A stretch of 64,000 bases of DNA, taken from the NCBI RefSeq assembly GCF_022750545.1, contig NZ_PUIC01000016.1, positions 62,001 to 126,000 on the forward strand, read 5' to 3'. Positions 15,750-24,139 of the stretch are shown here, piece after piece (within the stretch, counting starts at the first letter, position 1; every line of letters starts with the position of its first letter). The position numbers and the translations under genes were made by a program. The notes under the pieces were generated by a model. It saw nothing but the letters and a program-made list of their open reading frames with translations, was not told the DNA's origin and ran no database searches. Source of the DNA: Caulobacter sp. CCUG 60055. Its GTDB lineage: Bacteria; Pseudomonadota; Alphaproteobacteria; Caulobacterales; Caulobacteraceae.

Positions 15750-17858
15750 CTACCTCATCATGCCCAGAAGGGAATCGTAGAGATCCTTGGTGGCCTGGAT
15801 CATCCGGGCCGAGGCGTTGAACGCCTGCTGGTAGGTCGTCAGCTGGACCAGCTCCTGGTCGAGGCTGACCCCTTCCGAGGACGAGCGGCGAGTGTCGGCC
15901 TCGCCCTTCACGGAATCGGCGGACGTCTTGTCGGCGTCGGCGGCCGCGGCCTTGCGCCCGATGCCGCCGCTGAACTCGGCCCCGTACTGCGAGACGGTCA
16001 TGCTCACCGCGCCGATGGTCCCGGCGGCCGAGAACCGGGTCGCGAGGCCGCCCGAGGCGGCCATGAGGGCGGCGCCGCGGCCGTCGCCGATGGCCAGGGC
16101 CGGCTTGCCCGCCGCCGCCGAGGTCAGGTCGAACTTGGCCAGGGCCATCTTCATCGGATCGGCGGTGATGTCCGGACGGATGCTGAACTGCTGGGCCCGG
16201 GCGGCGCGGACCGGCGTGCTGATCCCGAACAGCGTGCTCAAGGTCGGGCCGCCAGGCCCGCGGGTGGTGCTGTCGTCGACCACCGAGACCTGCGAGCCGC
16301 TGCCGTTGGGCGCGAACGCGAGCTTGCCCTGGGCGTCCAGGTTGAACTGGCCGTAGAAGCCGACGCCGTTGGCGTTGGAGTTCAGCGAGTCCAGCAGGTC
16401 CTGCATGGTGCCGCCCACGGGCGGCGTGACGGTGACGTCCCGGACGCGGCCGCCGTCGGCGTCGGCGATGCGCAGGGTGATCGAGCCGCCGGTGAAGCCG
16501 TTGGGATCGGTCGCCTTCAGTCCGGTGTCGTAGGTGGCCGGGCCGGTGGACTTGATCAGATCGTTGAGGCCGAAGAAGTGGCTGAAGCCCTTGCCGGTCT
16601 TCGACGCCGGCGTGGTCGCGTCGTCCGTTATGGCCACGCCGGAGCCGCCGGCGGCCGACAGGCTCAGCGCGCCGTTGGTGAAGCTGGCCGAGCCGGCCGC
16701 GCCCAGGGCCGTGTTCAACGAGGCCAGGAACGTCCCCGGGGTGAAGGCGCTGGCCGGGCCGCCGTTGGTGCTCATCGTGCCGGCGTCGAAATCGATGTCG
16801 ACGCGGGTCTGCAGATTGCCGCTGGCGTCGACGATGCCGATGGTGGTCTTGCCGGTGAAGCCGCTGACGGCGGTGGGCAGGTCGAGGCCGGTGTTGCGGC
16901 CGTTCAGGGTCGAAGGCGCCGGCACCGAGGACGAGGCGTTGTGCGCCCGGTTGATCTGGTCGACGGCCTTGGACACGAACTCGCCGAGCTGGTCCGACAG
17001 GCCGGGGATCTCCTTGTCCCGCAGATCGAGCAGCCCCTTGATCTCGCCGCTGGTCATGCGCATCCGCATCGACTGGCTGGTCGAGCCGGCGGGCGTGACC
17101 ATGATGTCGCCGGTGGCGGTGTCCGACCGCTGGTACGACAGGGTGGCCGCGCCGTCGCCCGCCAACATGATGCCGTCGACGTTGCGGATGTTCACGCCGC
17201 CGGTGGCGCGCTGGCTGACCTGGACGTTCATCAGCGAGGCCAGCTGGTTGATCAGGTTGCTCTGGACGTTCTCCGAGCCGGTGGAGTCGGCGCCGACCAC
17301 CTTGGCGCGGGTGATGTCGCCGTTCAGGGCGTTGATCTGGCTGAGCAGATTGTTGGCCTTGTCCACGTCGGCGGAGATGCGGCTGTCGGCTTCGCCGCTC
17401 ATGTCCTGGAGCGAGGAGCCGATCCGCTTGGCCTCCGAGAGGAAGTCGGAGATCTGCCCGATGGCCCCGCCGCGGTTGATGGTGGAGGCGGTGTCGGAGC
17501 CGGCCTTGGTGAAGGCCGAATAGATCTGGTCCAGGCGGCTGAAGAAGCCGGTGTTGGTGCTGGGATCGCCGAACAGGGCCTGGGCGCGGTCCAGCATGTC
17601 GGCCTTGACCCCCGCCGAGCCCGAGTCCGAAGAGGCCGTCAGACTGGCGCGCTGCAGGTAGACGTCGATGGCCCGCGTGACGCTGGCCACGTCGACGCCG
17701 GCGCCCATGCCGTTGACCGCCAGGGCCTGCTGGTTGAGGACCTTGCGGACGTAGCCAGGCGTGTTGACGTTGGCGATGTTGTCCGACACCACCCGCAGAC
17801 CGGTCTGCGAGACCATCAGGCCGGTGGTGGCGCTGGACATGATCGAGTTTAGCGACAT
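15750..17858 (-). CDS. flgK: flagellar hook-associated protein FlgK
   Basis: A 702-residue HAP1. It begins MSLNSIMSSATTGLMVSQTGLRVVSDNIANVNTPGY, the flagellar basal-body rod/hook signature, and ends with QELVQLTTYQQAFNASARMIQATKDLYDSLLGMMR, the matching C-terminal helix. Between them lies a large variable region rich in Gly, Thr and Asp. FlgK forms the first hook-filament junction layer. The gene is transcribed leftward from the shared control region at 17.9-18.2 kb, where a sigma-54 site sits about 150 bases upstream, and flgL follows directly. In C. crescentus this arrangement corresponds to the flaN-flaO genes described opposite flbG. Confidence 0.94.
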   Translation of the reverse strand: MSLNSIMSSATTGLMVSQTGLRVVSDNIANVNTPGYVRKVLNQQALAVNGMGAGVDVASVTRAIDVYLQRASLTASSDSGSAGVKADMLDRAQALFGDPSTNTGFFSRLDQIYSAFTKAGSDTASTINRGGAIGQISDFLSEAKRIGSSLQDMSGEADSRISADVDKANNLLSQINALNGDITRAKVVGADSTGSENVQSNLINQLASLMNVQVSQRATGGVNIRNVDGIMLAGDGAATLSYQRSDTATGDIMVTPAGSTSQSMRMRMTSGEIKGLLDLRDKEIPGLSDQLGEFVSKAVDQINRAHNASSSVPAPSTLNGRNTGLDLPTAVSGFTGKTTIGIVDASGNLQTRVDIDFDAGTMSTNGGPASAFTPGTFLASLNTALGAAGSASFTNGALSLSAAGGSGVAITDDATTPASKTGKGFSHFFGLNDLIKSTGPATYDTGLKATDPNGFTGGSITLRIADADGGRVRDVTVTPPVGGTMQDLLDSLNSNANGVGFYGQFNLDAQGKLAFAPNGSGSQVSVVDDSTTRGPGGPTLSTLFGISTPVRAARAQQFSIRPDITADPMKMALAKFDLTSAAAGKPALAIGDGRGAALMAASGGLATRFSAAGTIGAVSMTVSQYGAEFSGGIGRKAAAADADKTSADSVKGEADTRRSSSEGVSLDQELVQLTTYQQAFNASARMIQATKDLYDSLLGMMR

Positions 17859-17910
17859 GGCCTAGCCCTCTCGCACGGGGTTCAGATGGGCAAAGGTCGA
17901 CCGCCTCCCG

Positions 17911-17926
17911 GGCGAAAACTGCCGGG
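17911..17926. promoter_or_regulatory. ftr-like element in flgK leader
   Basis: GGCGAAAACTGCCGGG resembles the element at 18105-18120 (GGCAAAAAACGCCGAG) in the pattern GGC-RAAAA-N-GCCG. FlbD-binding ftr elements of Caulobacter class II/III promoters have this general form, but here I am matching from memory, so the assignment is tentative. It lies in the flgK leader, downstream of the predicted flgK start site. Confidence 0.4.
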
Positions 17927-18015
17927 CGCGGCCGCAAGCCGCCGAAAGCGATTCAACTAAGCCTCTGTTTTTCATAGCCTTCCAACTTGGGCGGCGTTTT
18001 AGTTCCTCCAACGCA

Positions 18016-18034
18016 GCGCAAGAGGCGGGCCAGA
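18016..18034 (-). promoter_or_regulatory. sigma-54 promoter for flgK-flgL
   Basis: Read on the minus strand the sequence is TCTGGCCCGCCTCTTGCGC. It holds the -24 GG (18031-18030) and -12 GC (18019-18018) ten bases apart, and matches TGGC-CG-N4-TTGC of the sigma-54 consensus. The predicted start is near 18006, about 150 bases before the flgK ATG. Confidence 0.7.
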
Positions 18035-18104
18035 ACGCCTGACGCCGCCTCGAACGCGTCGCGCGCCGCCACCCAGGCGCGGCGACGCTTGCCTAGCGCC
18101 CCCA

Positions 18105-18120
18105 GGCAAAAAACGCCGAG
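18105..18120. promoter_or_regulatory. ftr-like enhancer between divergent flagellar promoters
   Basis: GGCAAAAAACGCCGAG lies about 100 bases upstream of both predicted start sites (18006 leftward, 18218 rightward). That is the usual position for the FlbD enhancer (ftr) in Caulobacter sigma-54 flagellar promoters. Assignment to FlbD is from memory of the element. Confidence 0.5.
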
Positions 18121-18162
18121 GGCCGCGCCGCGTCGCGCCGAACCCTATAAATTGCCTAATAA

Positions 18163-18175
18163 ATTCAACATATTA
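18163..18175. promoter_or_regulatory. IHF-type site in AT-rich stretch
   Basis: ATTCAACATATTA matches the IHF consensus WATCAANNNNTTR at all but one fixed position. It sits in the only AT-rich stretch (about 18144-18180) between the divergent sigma-54 promoters, where DNA bending would bring the enhancer-bound activator to the polymerase. Confidence 0.6.
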
Positions 18176-18190
18176 CTCAGCCACGTCAAC

Positions 18191-18208
18191 TTGGCGCGGG
18201 GGTTGCTT
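18191..18208 (+). promoter_or_regulatory. sigma-54 promoter for fliK-flgD-flgE
   Basis: TTGGCGCGGGGGTTGCTT contains the -24 GG (18193-18194) and -12 GC (18205-18206) separated by ten bases, a near-perfect sigma-54 match. The predicted start at about 18218 is 51 bases before the fliK ATG. Confidence 0.82.
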
Positions 18209-18268
18209 ACACCCTTCACGACCCGCGCGCGCCCTGCTCGCCCGACCTTGAGATTGTTGACCCGCCAC

Positions 18269-20236
18269 ATGACCGCCGCCTCCTCCGCCGCCGGCCCTCA
18301 GGCCGCCGCCAAGCCGCAAGGCCTGGCGGCGGTCATGGCCGCGCCCGGCGCGGGCGCGGCCGGCGGGGCGGATGCGCTGTTCGCGGCGCTGCTGTCGGTC
18401 CAGGCCGCCAACCTCGCCCAGGGCGAACAGGCCGCCCAGCCGGGAACGCCGGCCTCGCCCACGACGCCGCGCGGCCAGGCCGAACCCGACCAGCCGGCCG
18501 GCGACCAGCCCCAGCCGGGCGCCGACGCCGGCCTCGCCGTCGCCCAGGCCCTGGCCGCCGCGCTGGCGGCCCAGGCGCCCGGCGTCGCGCCCCAGCCCGC
18601 CGCCCCGACCGCGCCCGGCGATGGTTCGACCGCGACGCCCGCCGCGCCTTCGCGCACCGCCGCGACGATGACGACCGCGGCGATGCAGGCCTCGCCCTTC
18701 GCCCCTTCATCGCCATCGCCAGACGTCGGCGCGGCGGGGGTGACGATCGCCCCACCCCAAGCCCAAGCGCAGCCCTCGACGCCGACCGCTCCCGCATCGG
18801 CCGGCGGAGTCGCCGCAGCGGCCTGGGCGGCCCTCGCCGAAACGCCGGCGCCCCAGACTTCCGCGCAGCCGCCCTCCGCTCCGGCGACGCAGACGGCCGC
18901 GTCGGCCGCCACGCCGTCATCGCCTTCCCCCGCGACGCCCATCGGCGTTGGCGTCGCGCCAAGTCAGGCCGCGGCTGCGCCGGGGCCTGCGCCAGCCGTT
19001 GCGGCGCCGATCTCGAACCCCGCCCCAACCTTGGCTTCGAACGCGCCGCCGGCCGGCCCGGCGGCCTTCGGGACCGCGGCCTCAAGCCCCGCGAACGCGC
19101 GGGCGAACGGCGGCGAAGCTCCGACCGCAGCCGCGACAGGAACCGCCCCCGTGGTCGCCGGGATCACTGTGGCCGCGCCGAACACGCCCGCCGCGTCGAA
19201 CACGGGCCCCGTCGCGCCTTCGACGACCGTGGCCGCCGCCTCGGCCCTCGCCGCCGGACAGGACGCCGCCGCCAGGGCGACGGCGCAAACCACTACGGCC
19301 GCGCCCGCCGTCGGCCAGGTCCCGGCAGGCCAGGCCATGGCGGGTCAGGCCGCGCCCGCTCAGGCTCCCGGCGCTCAGGCCGTTGTCGCCCAGGCCTCGG
19401 ACGTCCAGGCGTCCGCCGATGACGGCGCCGTCGCCGAAACGGTCGATCCCGCGGCGGCCTTAGCGCCGAAGCCGGCGACGGCCCCCACGCCAAAGGCGGC
19501 CGCGAAGACCGCCGCCGCGTCCAACACGCCCGCCGCGCAGCAGCAGGCCGCGTCCGACCAGTCCTCCATCGCGCCGCAGCCGGCGACGATCGCCGCCAAG
19601 GCCGCGCCGGGTGCGGCGACGGATGGAACCGCCCCGTCGGCCGACGGGGCCTCTCCGCGCGCGGCCGACGAGGCGGCGGCCGACGCCGCCAAGCCCCGGC
19701 CGGCCGACGCGGACGCCGGCGCCCAGCCCCAGGCCGCAGCCGCCGGGGCCCAGCAACCTCAGGCCCCGGCCGGCGGCGCGCACGCCGGGCCGGAGACCGT
19801 CTCGCGTCTCGCCGCCCAGATCACCCGCAAGATCGAAGGCAAGGCGACCCGCTTCGACATCGCCCTCGACCCGGTCGGGCTGGGCCATGTCAACGTCAAG
19901 GTCGAAATCAGCGCGCGCGGCGAGCTGACCGCCTCGCTGGCCTTCGACAACCCGCAGGCCGCCGCCGAGCTGAAGAACCGCGCGGGCGAACTGCACCAGG
20001 CGCTGGAGCAGGCCGGTTTCGACCTGTCGAAGGGCGGCCTGTCCTTCGGCGCCGACGGCCAGGGCTCCGGCCGCGGCCTCGCCCAGCAACAGCAGCAGAA
20101 CCAGGACCAGGGCTCCTGGCGCGGCCGCGCCTTCCAGACCGCCGCCGAAGCGGCGGACGACCGCCTCGCCGCCGCCGCCGAGAACGCGCTGCGCCAGCGC
20201 CGCAACGACGCCTCGGGCGTCGACATCCGCATCTAG
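18269..20236 (+). CDS. fliK: flagellar hook-length control protein FliK
   Basis: A 655-residue protein. About the first 510 residues are low complexity, dominated by Ala, Pro, Gln, Thr and Ser. The C-terminal part holds the conserved Flg_hook domain: ETVSRLAAQITRKIEGKATRF, then LDPVGLGHVNVKVEISARGEL, then a Gln/Arg-rich tail ending DASGVDIRI. FliK is secreted and measures hook length, then switches export specificity from hook to filament subunits. The ATG at 18269 follows the sigma-54 start by 51 bases; a longer frame starts upstream of that promoter and is rejected. flgD begins ten bases after the stop. This is the flbG position of Caulobacter. Confidence 0.85.
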   Translation: MTAASSAAGPQAAAKPQGLAAVMAAPGAGAAGGADALFAALLSVQAANLAQGEQAAQPGTPASPTTPRGQAEPDQPAGDQPQPGADAGLAVAQALAAALAAQAPGVAPQPAAPTAPGDGSTATPAAPSRTAATMTTAAMQASPFAPSSPSPDVGAAGVTIAPPQAQAQPSTPTAPASAGGVAAAAWAALAETPAPQTSAQPPSAPATQTAASAATPSSPSPATPIGVGVAPSQAAAAPGPAPAVAAPISNPAPTLASNAPPAGPAAFGTAASSPANARANGGEAPTAAATGTAPVVAGITVAAPNTPAASNTGPVAPSTTVAAASALAAGQDAAARATAQTTTAAPAVGQVPAGQAMAGQAAPAQAPGAQAVVAQASDVQASADDGAVAETVDPAAALAPKPATAPTPKAAAKTAAASNTPAAQQQAASDQSSIAPQPATIAAKAAPGAATDGTAPSADGASPRAADEAAADAAKPRPADADAGAQPQAAAAGAQQPQAPAGGAHAGPETVSRLAAQITRKIEGKATRFDIALDPVGLGHVNVKVEISARGELTASLAFDNPQAAAELKNRAGELHQALEQAGFDLSKGGLSFGADGQGSGRGLAQQQQQNQDQGSWRGRAFQTAAEAADDRLAAAAENALRQRRNDASGVDIRI

Positions 20237-20245
20237 GGACGAACG

Positions 20246-20959
20246 ATGATCTACGATCCTTCCCAGGCCAGCCAGATCACCACCGTGAAGAATCAGGCCG
20301 CGGCCGATCCGACCTCGTCCTCGTCGACCTCCGGCACCATCAACGGCGGCGTCTCACGCCTGGCCGACAACGAGCAGACCTTCCTGAAGCTCTTGACCGT
20401 GCAGCTCAAGAACCAGGACCCGATGTCGCCGATGGACACCAACGCCTTCACCGCCCAGATCACCCAGATGACCGGGGTGGAGCAGCAGATCGTCTCCAAC
20501 AAGCTGCTGACCCAGCTGCTCTCGCAGAACCAGAGCGGCCTCGCCTACAGCGCCCTGTCGATGATCGGCAAGAACGTCACGGCCGCCGGAACCGACCGCC
20601 CCCTGACCAACGGCCAGGCGACCTGGAAGATCAACCTGGCCTCCAACGCCTCGGCCGCCACGGTGCAGGTGGTGGATTCCGCCGGCAAGGTGGTGTGGAG
20701 CGGCAAGCCGACCTCGACCACGGCCGGCATGCAGTCGTTCACCTGGAACGGCAAGGACAACAACGGCGCCCAGCTTCCGGACGGCGGCACCTACACCCTC
20801 AAGGTCGCGGCGGCCGACGCCAAGGGCAAGGCGATCACCGCCAGCACCTACATCATGGGCGTGGTCGACGGCATCCAGCAGGTCAACGGCCAGACCGTGC
20901 TGACCCTGGGCAAGCAGCAAGTCTCGTTCAATTCGGTGATCGGGGTGACCAACACCTGA
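20246..20959 (+). CDS. flgD: flagellar hook assembly scaffold FlgD
   Basis: A 237-residue hook-cap protein. Its N-terminal segment LADNEQTFLKLLTVQLKNQDPMSPMDTNAF is the conserved FlgD signature, followed by TAQITQMTGVEQQI. The middle and C-terminal parts fold as the Ig-like domains (FTWNGKDNNGAQLPDGGTYTLKV, then the Tudor-like end QQVSFNSVIGV). FlgD caps the growing hook and polymerises FlgE, and is later replaced by FlgK. It lies between fliK and flgE, in the typical hook-operon order. Its ATG follows a short GGGACGA site. Confidence 0.93.
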   Translation: MIYDPSQASQITTVKNQAAADPTSSSSTSGTINGGVSRLADNEQTFLKLLTVQLKNQDPMSPMDTNAFTAQITQMTGVEQQIVSNKLLTQLLSQNQSGLAYSALSMIGKNVTAAGTDRPLTNGQATWKINLASNASAATVQVVDSAGKVVWSGKPTSTTAGMQSFTWNGKDNNGAQLPDGGTYTLKVAAADAKGKAITASTYIMGVVDGIQQVNGQTVLTLGKQQVSFNSVIGVTNT

Positions 20960-21064
20960 TCCGCCGCTTTCAAGGGGCGCCCGAACGGCGCCGACGCGGC
21001 TTCGTCGCCGCACCCGCAAGATGCGCCTCCCAACCCGTTTTGAGTTTCTGAGAGGACAACGACC

Positions 21065-22750
21065 ATGAGCATCAACAGCGCAATGCTCGCCGGCGTGTCG
21101 GGACTGGTGTCGAATTCGTCGGCGCTGGCCGCGATCTCCGACAACATCGCCAACGCCAACACCATCGGCTACAAGCGCAGCCAGGCCAACTTCCAGACGC
21201 TGGTGCCCAACCGCGGCGCCACCACGTCCTACACCGCCGGCGGCGTCACCGCCGTCACGCGGCAGTACGTCACCCAGCAGGGCCTGCCCCAGCGCACGAC
21301 CTCGTCGACCGACCTGGCGATCGCCGGCAACGGCTTCTTCGTCACCACCGAGAAGGCCGAGAACGTCCAGGCGACCGACACGCGCTCGTTCACCCGCGCC
21401 GGCTCGTTCCACCTCGACGAACTGGGCTATCTGAAGAACGACGCCAACCTCTATCTGCAGGGCTGGCTGGTCGACAACAACGGCAACATCGCCACCGACC
21501 CGTCCGACATGAGCCGCCTGCAGTCGATCAACGTCGCCGCCGTCGGCGGGACGGCGCAGAAGACCACCCGCATCGGCATCAACGCCAACCTGCAGGCCAG
21601 CCAGACGCTGTCGCCGACCAGCACGCCGCTGACCAAGAACGGCGTGGTCGATTCCGCCGCCGCCACCCACAACTACAAGGTCGCCTATCACCCGACCGGC
21701 CCGGGCCAGTGGAACGTGACCGTCTCCGACGGGACGAACAACTTCACCGGCGCGGTCAATTTCGGCCCTCCCTACTCGACCACCCTGCCGGGCGACGGCT
21801 CGACCACCCTGCAGATCGCGCCAGGCGTCACCGTGCCCCTGGCCTCGCTGGGCCTGACCTCCACCACCGACTCCGCGCCGCTGTACAACCCGGCCAACAA
21901 CTCGATGGCGGCGTACAACGCCTCGACGGGCACGGGTGTGAAGCCGGACTTCTCGATGCAGGTGCCGGTGTCGGACTCCAAGGGCGGCAAGCGCACCCTG
22001 CAGTACGACTTCCTGAAGAGCGACACGCCGAACCAGTGGTACGTCGAGGTTCACGCCATTCCGGCCAGCGACGTCCAGACCGGCCCGGGCCTGAACAACG
22101 GCCAGGTCAAGGTCGGCAAGATCGCCTTCACCCAGGACGGCCGCCTCGACTGGGCCGCCATGGCGGCCATGCCGGCCGGCCAGGCGCTGTTCAACGATCC
22201 GACCAACGTCACCATCAGCTTCGGCGACTCCTCCTCGCCGACCCCGACGGGCACCGGCGTGAAGTGGGCTTCGGGCCTCGGCGTGTCGGGCCAGGACATC
22301 CAGTTCGACATCGGCGGCGCCGGCGCCGGCGGCCTGACCCAGTTCGACAGCCAGTCGGTGGTCCAGTCGGTCACCACCAACGGCACCGCCTTCGGCAACC
22401 TGACCTCGATCGAGATCGACCAGAGCGGCTTCGTCACCGCCATCTTCGACAACGGCGTGGCCCGCAAGATCGCCCAGGTCGCCGTGGCCACCTTCCCCAA
22501 TCCGGACGGCCTCAAGCCGGTGAACGGCAACGCCTACCGCGTCACCCTCGACAGCGGCACCTACAACCTCAAGCCCCCGGGCAACGGCGGCGCCGGCTTC
22601 CTGTCCCCCTCGACGCTGGAGGCTTCCACAGTAGACCTGTCGTCGGAGTTCACCGGCCTGATCACTACTCAGCGCGCATACTCGGCTTCTTCGAAGATCA
22701 TTTCGACGGCCGACCAGATGTTGCAGGAACTCCTGGACGTTAAACGCTAG
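21065..22750 (+). CDS. flgE: flagellar hook protein FlgE
   Basis: A 561-residue hook subunit. The N-terminus MSINSAMLAGVSGLVSNSSALAAISDNIANANTIGYKRS and the C-terminus SSEFTGLITTQRAYSASSKIISTADQMLQELLDVKR are the conserved rod/hook helices. The centre is a large variable domain rich in Thr, Asn and Gly that forms the outer surface of the hook. AGAGGACAACGACC precedes the start. It is the last gene of the fliK-flgD-flgE unit, and sciP follows after an AT-rich gap of 167 bases. Its length is close to that of other alphaproteobacterial hook proteins. Confidence 0.95.
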   Translation: MSINSAMLAGVSGLVSNSSALAAISDNIANANTIGYKRSQANFQTLVPNRGATTSYTAGGVTAVTRQYVTQQGLPQRTTSSTDLAIAGNGFFVTTEKAENVQATDTRSFTRAGSFHLDELGYLKNDANLYLQGWLVDNNGNIATDPSDMSRLQSINVAAVGGTAQKTTRIGINANLQASQTLSPTSTPLTKNGVVDSAAATHNYKVAYHPTGPGQWNVTVSDGTNNFTGAVNFGPPYSTTLPGDGSTTLQIAPGVTVPLASLGLTSTTDSAPLYNPANNSMAAYNASTGTGVKPDFSMQVPVSDSKGGKRTLQYDFLKSDTPNQWYVEVHAIPASDVQTGPGLNNGQVKVGKIAFTQDGRLDWAAMAAMPAGQALFNDPTNVTISFGDSSSPTPTGTGVKWASGLGVSGQDIQFDIGGAGAGGLTQFDSQSVVQSVTTNGTAFGNLTSIEIDQSGFVTAIFDNGVARKIAQVAVATFPNPDGLKPVNGNAYRVTLDSGTYNLKPPGNGGAGFLSPSTLEASTVDLSSEFTGLITTQRAYSASSKIISTADQMLQELLDVKR

Positions 22751-22917
22751 TAACGAACTTTAACTACTAAAAACACTCGTCGTTACTGTTAAAAGGGGAT
22801 TTCATGTCGTTGGGGCGCAACATGGTTAGTTGTTTTTTTACTATCGCAATTAAGCCGATGTTATGCCCCGACCTCTATGGTCCCCATCAACAGTGATGGT
22901 GGGAAAGGCGCAAAGCC
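22751..22917. other. AT-rich intergenic region before sciP
   Basis: No terminator hairpin follows flgE. The region has several TTAA-like elements, for example TTAACTACTAAAAAC and TTAGTTGTTTTTTTA, which approach the CtrA box (TTAA-N7-TTAA) but with mismatches. It most likely holds the promoter of sciP. I see no other feature. Confidence 0.4.
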
Positions 22918-23199
22918 ATGTTGCAGCAGCAACGCCTGAACAGCAAAGGCGAGAAGTACGTGATCGGACCGACCGGCGCGCCGCTGACTTTGTCGGATCT
23001 GCCTCCGGCCAACACCCAGCGCTGGGTGATCCGCCGCAAGGCTGAGGTCGTGGCGGCGGTGCGCGGCGGGCTGCTGTCGCTGGACGACGCCTGCATGCGG
23101 TATTCGCTGACCAACGAGGAGTTCCTCGCCTGGCAGAAGTCGATCGACCGCCACGGCATGGCCGGCCTGCGCACCACGCGCATCCAGCAATACCGCTGA
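22918..23199 (+). CDS. sciP: SciP, small CtrA inhibitory protein (DUF1153)
   Basis: A 93-residue helix-turn-helix protein of the DUF1153 family. The length, the helical core (QRWVIRRKAEVVAAVRGGLLSLDDACMRY) and the end (GMAGLRTTRIQQYR) match C. crescentus SciP, which in G1 cells binds CtrA and DNA near CtrA boxes and blocks polymerase recruitment. From memory, sciP follows flgE in C. crescentus, as here. The gene ends 27 bases before a strong terminator. Conservation among alphaproteobacteria is high, so the call is firm; cell-cycle function in this organism is transferred knowledge. Confidence 0.93.
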   Translation: MLQQQRLNSKGEKYVIGPTGAPLTLSDLPPANTQRWVIRRKAEVVAAVRGGLLSLDDACMRYSLTNEEFLAWQKSIDRHGMAGLRTTRIQQYR

Positions 23200-23226
23200 C
23201 GCCAGGCGATCCAAAAAACAGGAACA

Positions 23227-23258
23227 CGGCCGCGCCCTTCCCGGGCGCGGCCGTTTTT
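23227..23258 (+). terminator. Rho-independent terminator after sciP
   Basis: CGGCCGCGCCC (23227-23237) and GGGCGCGGCCG (23243-23253) form a perfect 11-bp stem with a TTCCC loop, followed by TTTTT. It ends the flagellar/sciP transcripts and lies just before the 3' end of the converging coq4-like gene. Confidence 0.88.
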
Positions 23259-23272
23259 CTTTGCGCCCGGCG

Positions 23273-24091
23273 TCAGGCCGCGGCGGCGGCGGTCGCGGCG
23301 ACCTCGGCCTGGCCCTCGGCTTCGGGGAAGCGGTCGCGGCGCTCGGCCGGGATCGACTGGTAGATGTCGGGCGTGGCGATGTTCAGGCGCTTGCGGGCGC
23401 TTTCCAGCGGCTCGGCGAACAGCGCCTCGTAGTCCAGGGCCGGGAGCCAGGCCGAGCGGCGGCCGTTGCGCCACGCCTGCATCACCGCCCGCTGATAGGG
23501 CAGCCCCGTCCTGGCCTTTTCGAACTGGCGCGCGCCCATGGCGGCGATGAAGGCGAAGCCCAGGCTCTTGGTCTGGGCGTAGGAGAAGGCCACCACGCAG
23601 GCCTCGCCCAGGGCGTCGGTGCCGTAGCCGGTCAACACGTGCCAGACGTCGTGGACGTCGCGCATGCGCCGGCCGTACCAGGCGAAGGGATGTTCGAGGT
23701 CGATGTCCTCGCCGCCGCGCGCCTTGCGGCTCTCTTCGGCCAGGCCGTAGGCCGACAGCCCGCGCGGCGCGATGAAGTCGCGATAGGCGGCGCCGACGGT
23801 GCCCGGACCGAACTGGGCCACCCAGTCGCGGTCCTGCAGCTTGTCGGCGAACTCGTCGCGCAGATAGGCCTGCCGTCCGCCCTCGGCGGTGGCGAGCAGC
23901 CGGCGATAGCCCTTGGGCACCGCCTTGCCCGACAGGGCGCGCATGATGACGAACACCTGGACGGTGTCCTCCTTGTCCTTGAGCAGGCGGCGCATGGCGC
24001 GCCACGCCGTCAGGGGCTGGAGCCGATAGCTGGACAGGCGGGCGTCCACGTCGGAACGGTCGGTGTTGATCGAAGCCGTGGCGGCGGTCAT
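23273..24091 (-). CDS. COQ4-like ubiquinone biosynthesis protein
   Basis: A 272-residue protein of the Coq4 family. The zinc motif HDxxH-x11-E is intact: H147, D148, H151 and E163 in RDVHDVWHVLTGYGTDALGE. Coq4 in eukaryotes organises the CoQ synthome and acts at the C1 decarboxylation/hydroxylation step; bacterial homologues are present in some alphaproteobacteria. Flanking helical regions (LKDKEDTVQVFVIMRALSG; ALGEACVVAFSYAQTKSLGFAFIAAMGA) agree with a membrane-associated helical protein. The ATG at 24091 follows an AAAGG site. It is divergent from a ribbon-helix-helix gene across a perfect 14-bp palindrome. The C-terminus is an Ala-rich tail. Confidence 0.85.
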   Translation of the reverse strand: MTAATASINTDRSDVDARLSSYRLQPLTAWRAMRRLLKDKEDTVQVFVIMRALSGKAVPKGYRRLLATAEGGRQAYLRDEFADKLQDRDWVAQFGPGTVGAAYRDFIAPRGLSAYGLAEESRKARGGEDIDLEHPFAWYGRRMRDVHDVWHVLTGYGTDALGEACVVAFSYAQTKSLGFAFIAAMGARQFEKARTGLPYQRAVMQAWRNGRRSAWLPALDYEALFAEPLESARKRLNIATPDIYQSIPAERRDRFPEAEGQAEVAATAAAAA

Positions 24092-24125
24092 GGTCGCACC
24101 TTTCTCAACGCTTCCCCATCAAAGA

Positions 24126-24139
24126 TGACGCATGCGTCA
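24126..24139. promoter_or_regulatory. 14-bp perfect palindrome between coq4-like and RHH genes
   Basis: TGACGCATGCGTCA is self-complementary over all 14 bases and is flanked by AAAG on the left and CTTTTT on the right. It lies 35 bases upstream of the coq4-like start and 45 bases upstream of the RHH gene. It is a candidate operator for the neighbouring ribbon-helix-helix protein. Confidence 0.5.

Noticed and set aside
17987-18268. Longer FliK start upstream
   Set aside because: That extension would include the sigma-54 promoter and IHF site, so the ATG at 18269 is used.
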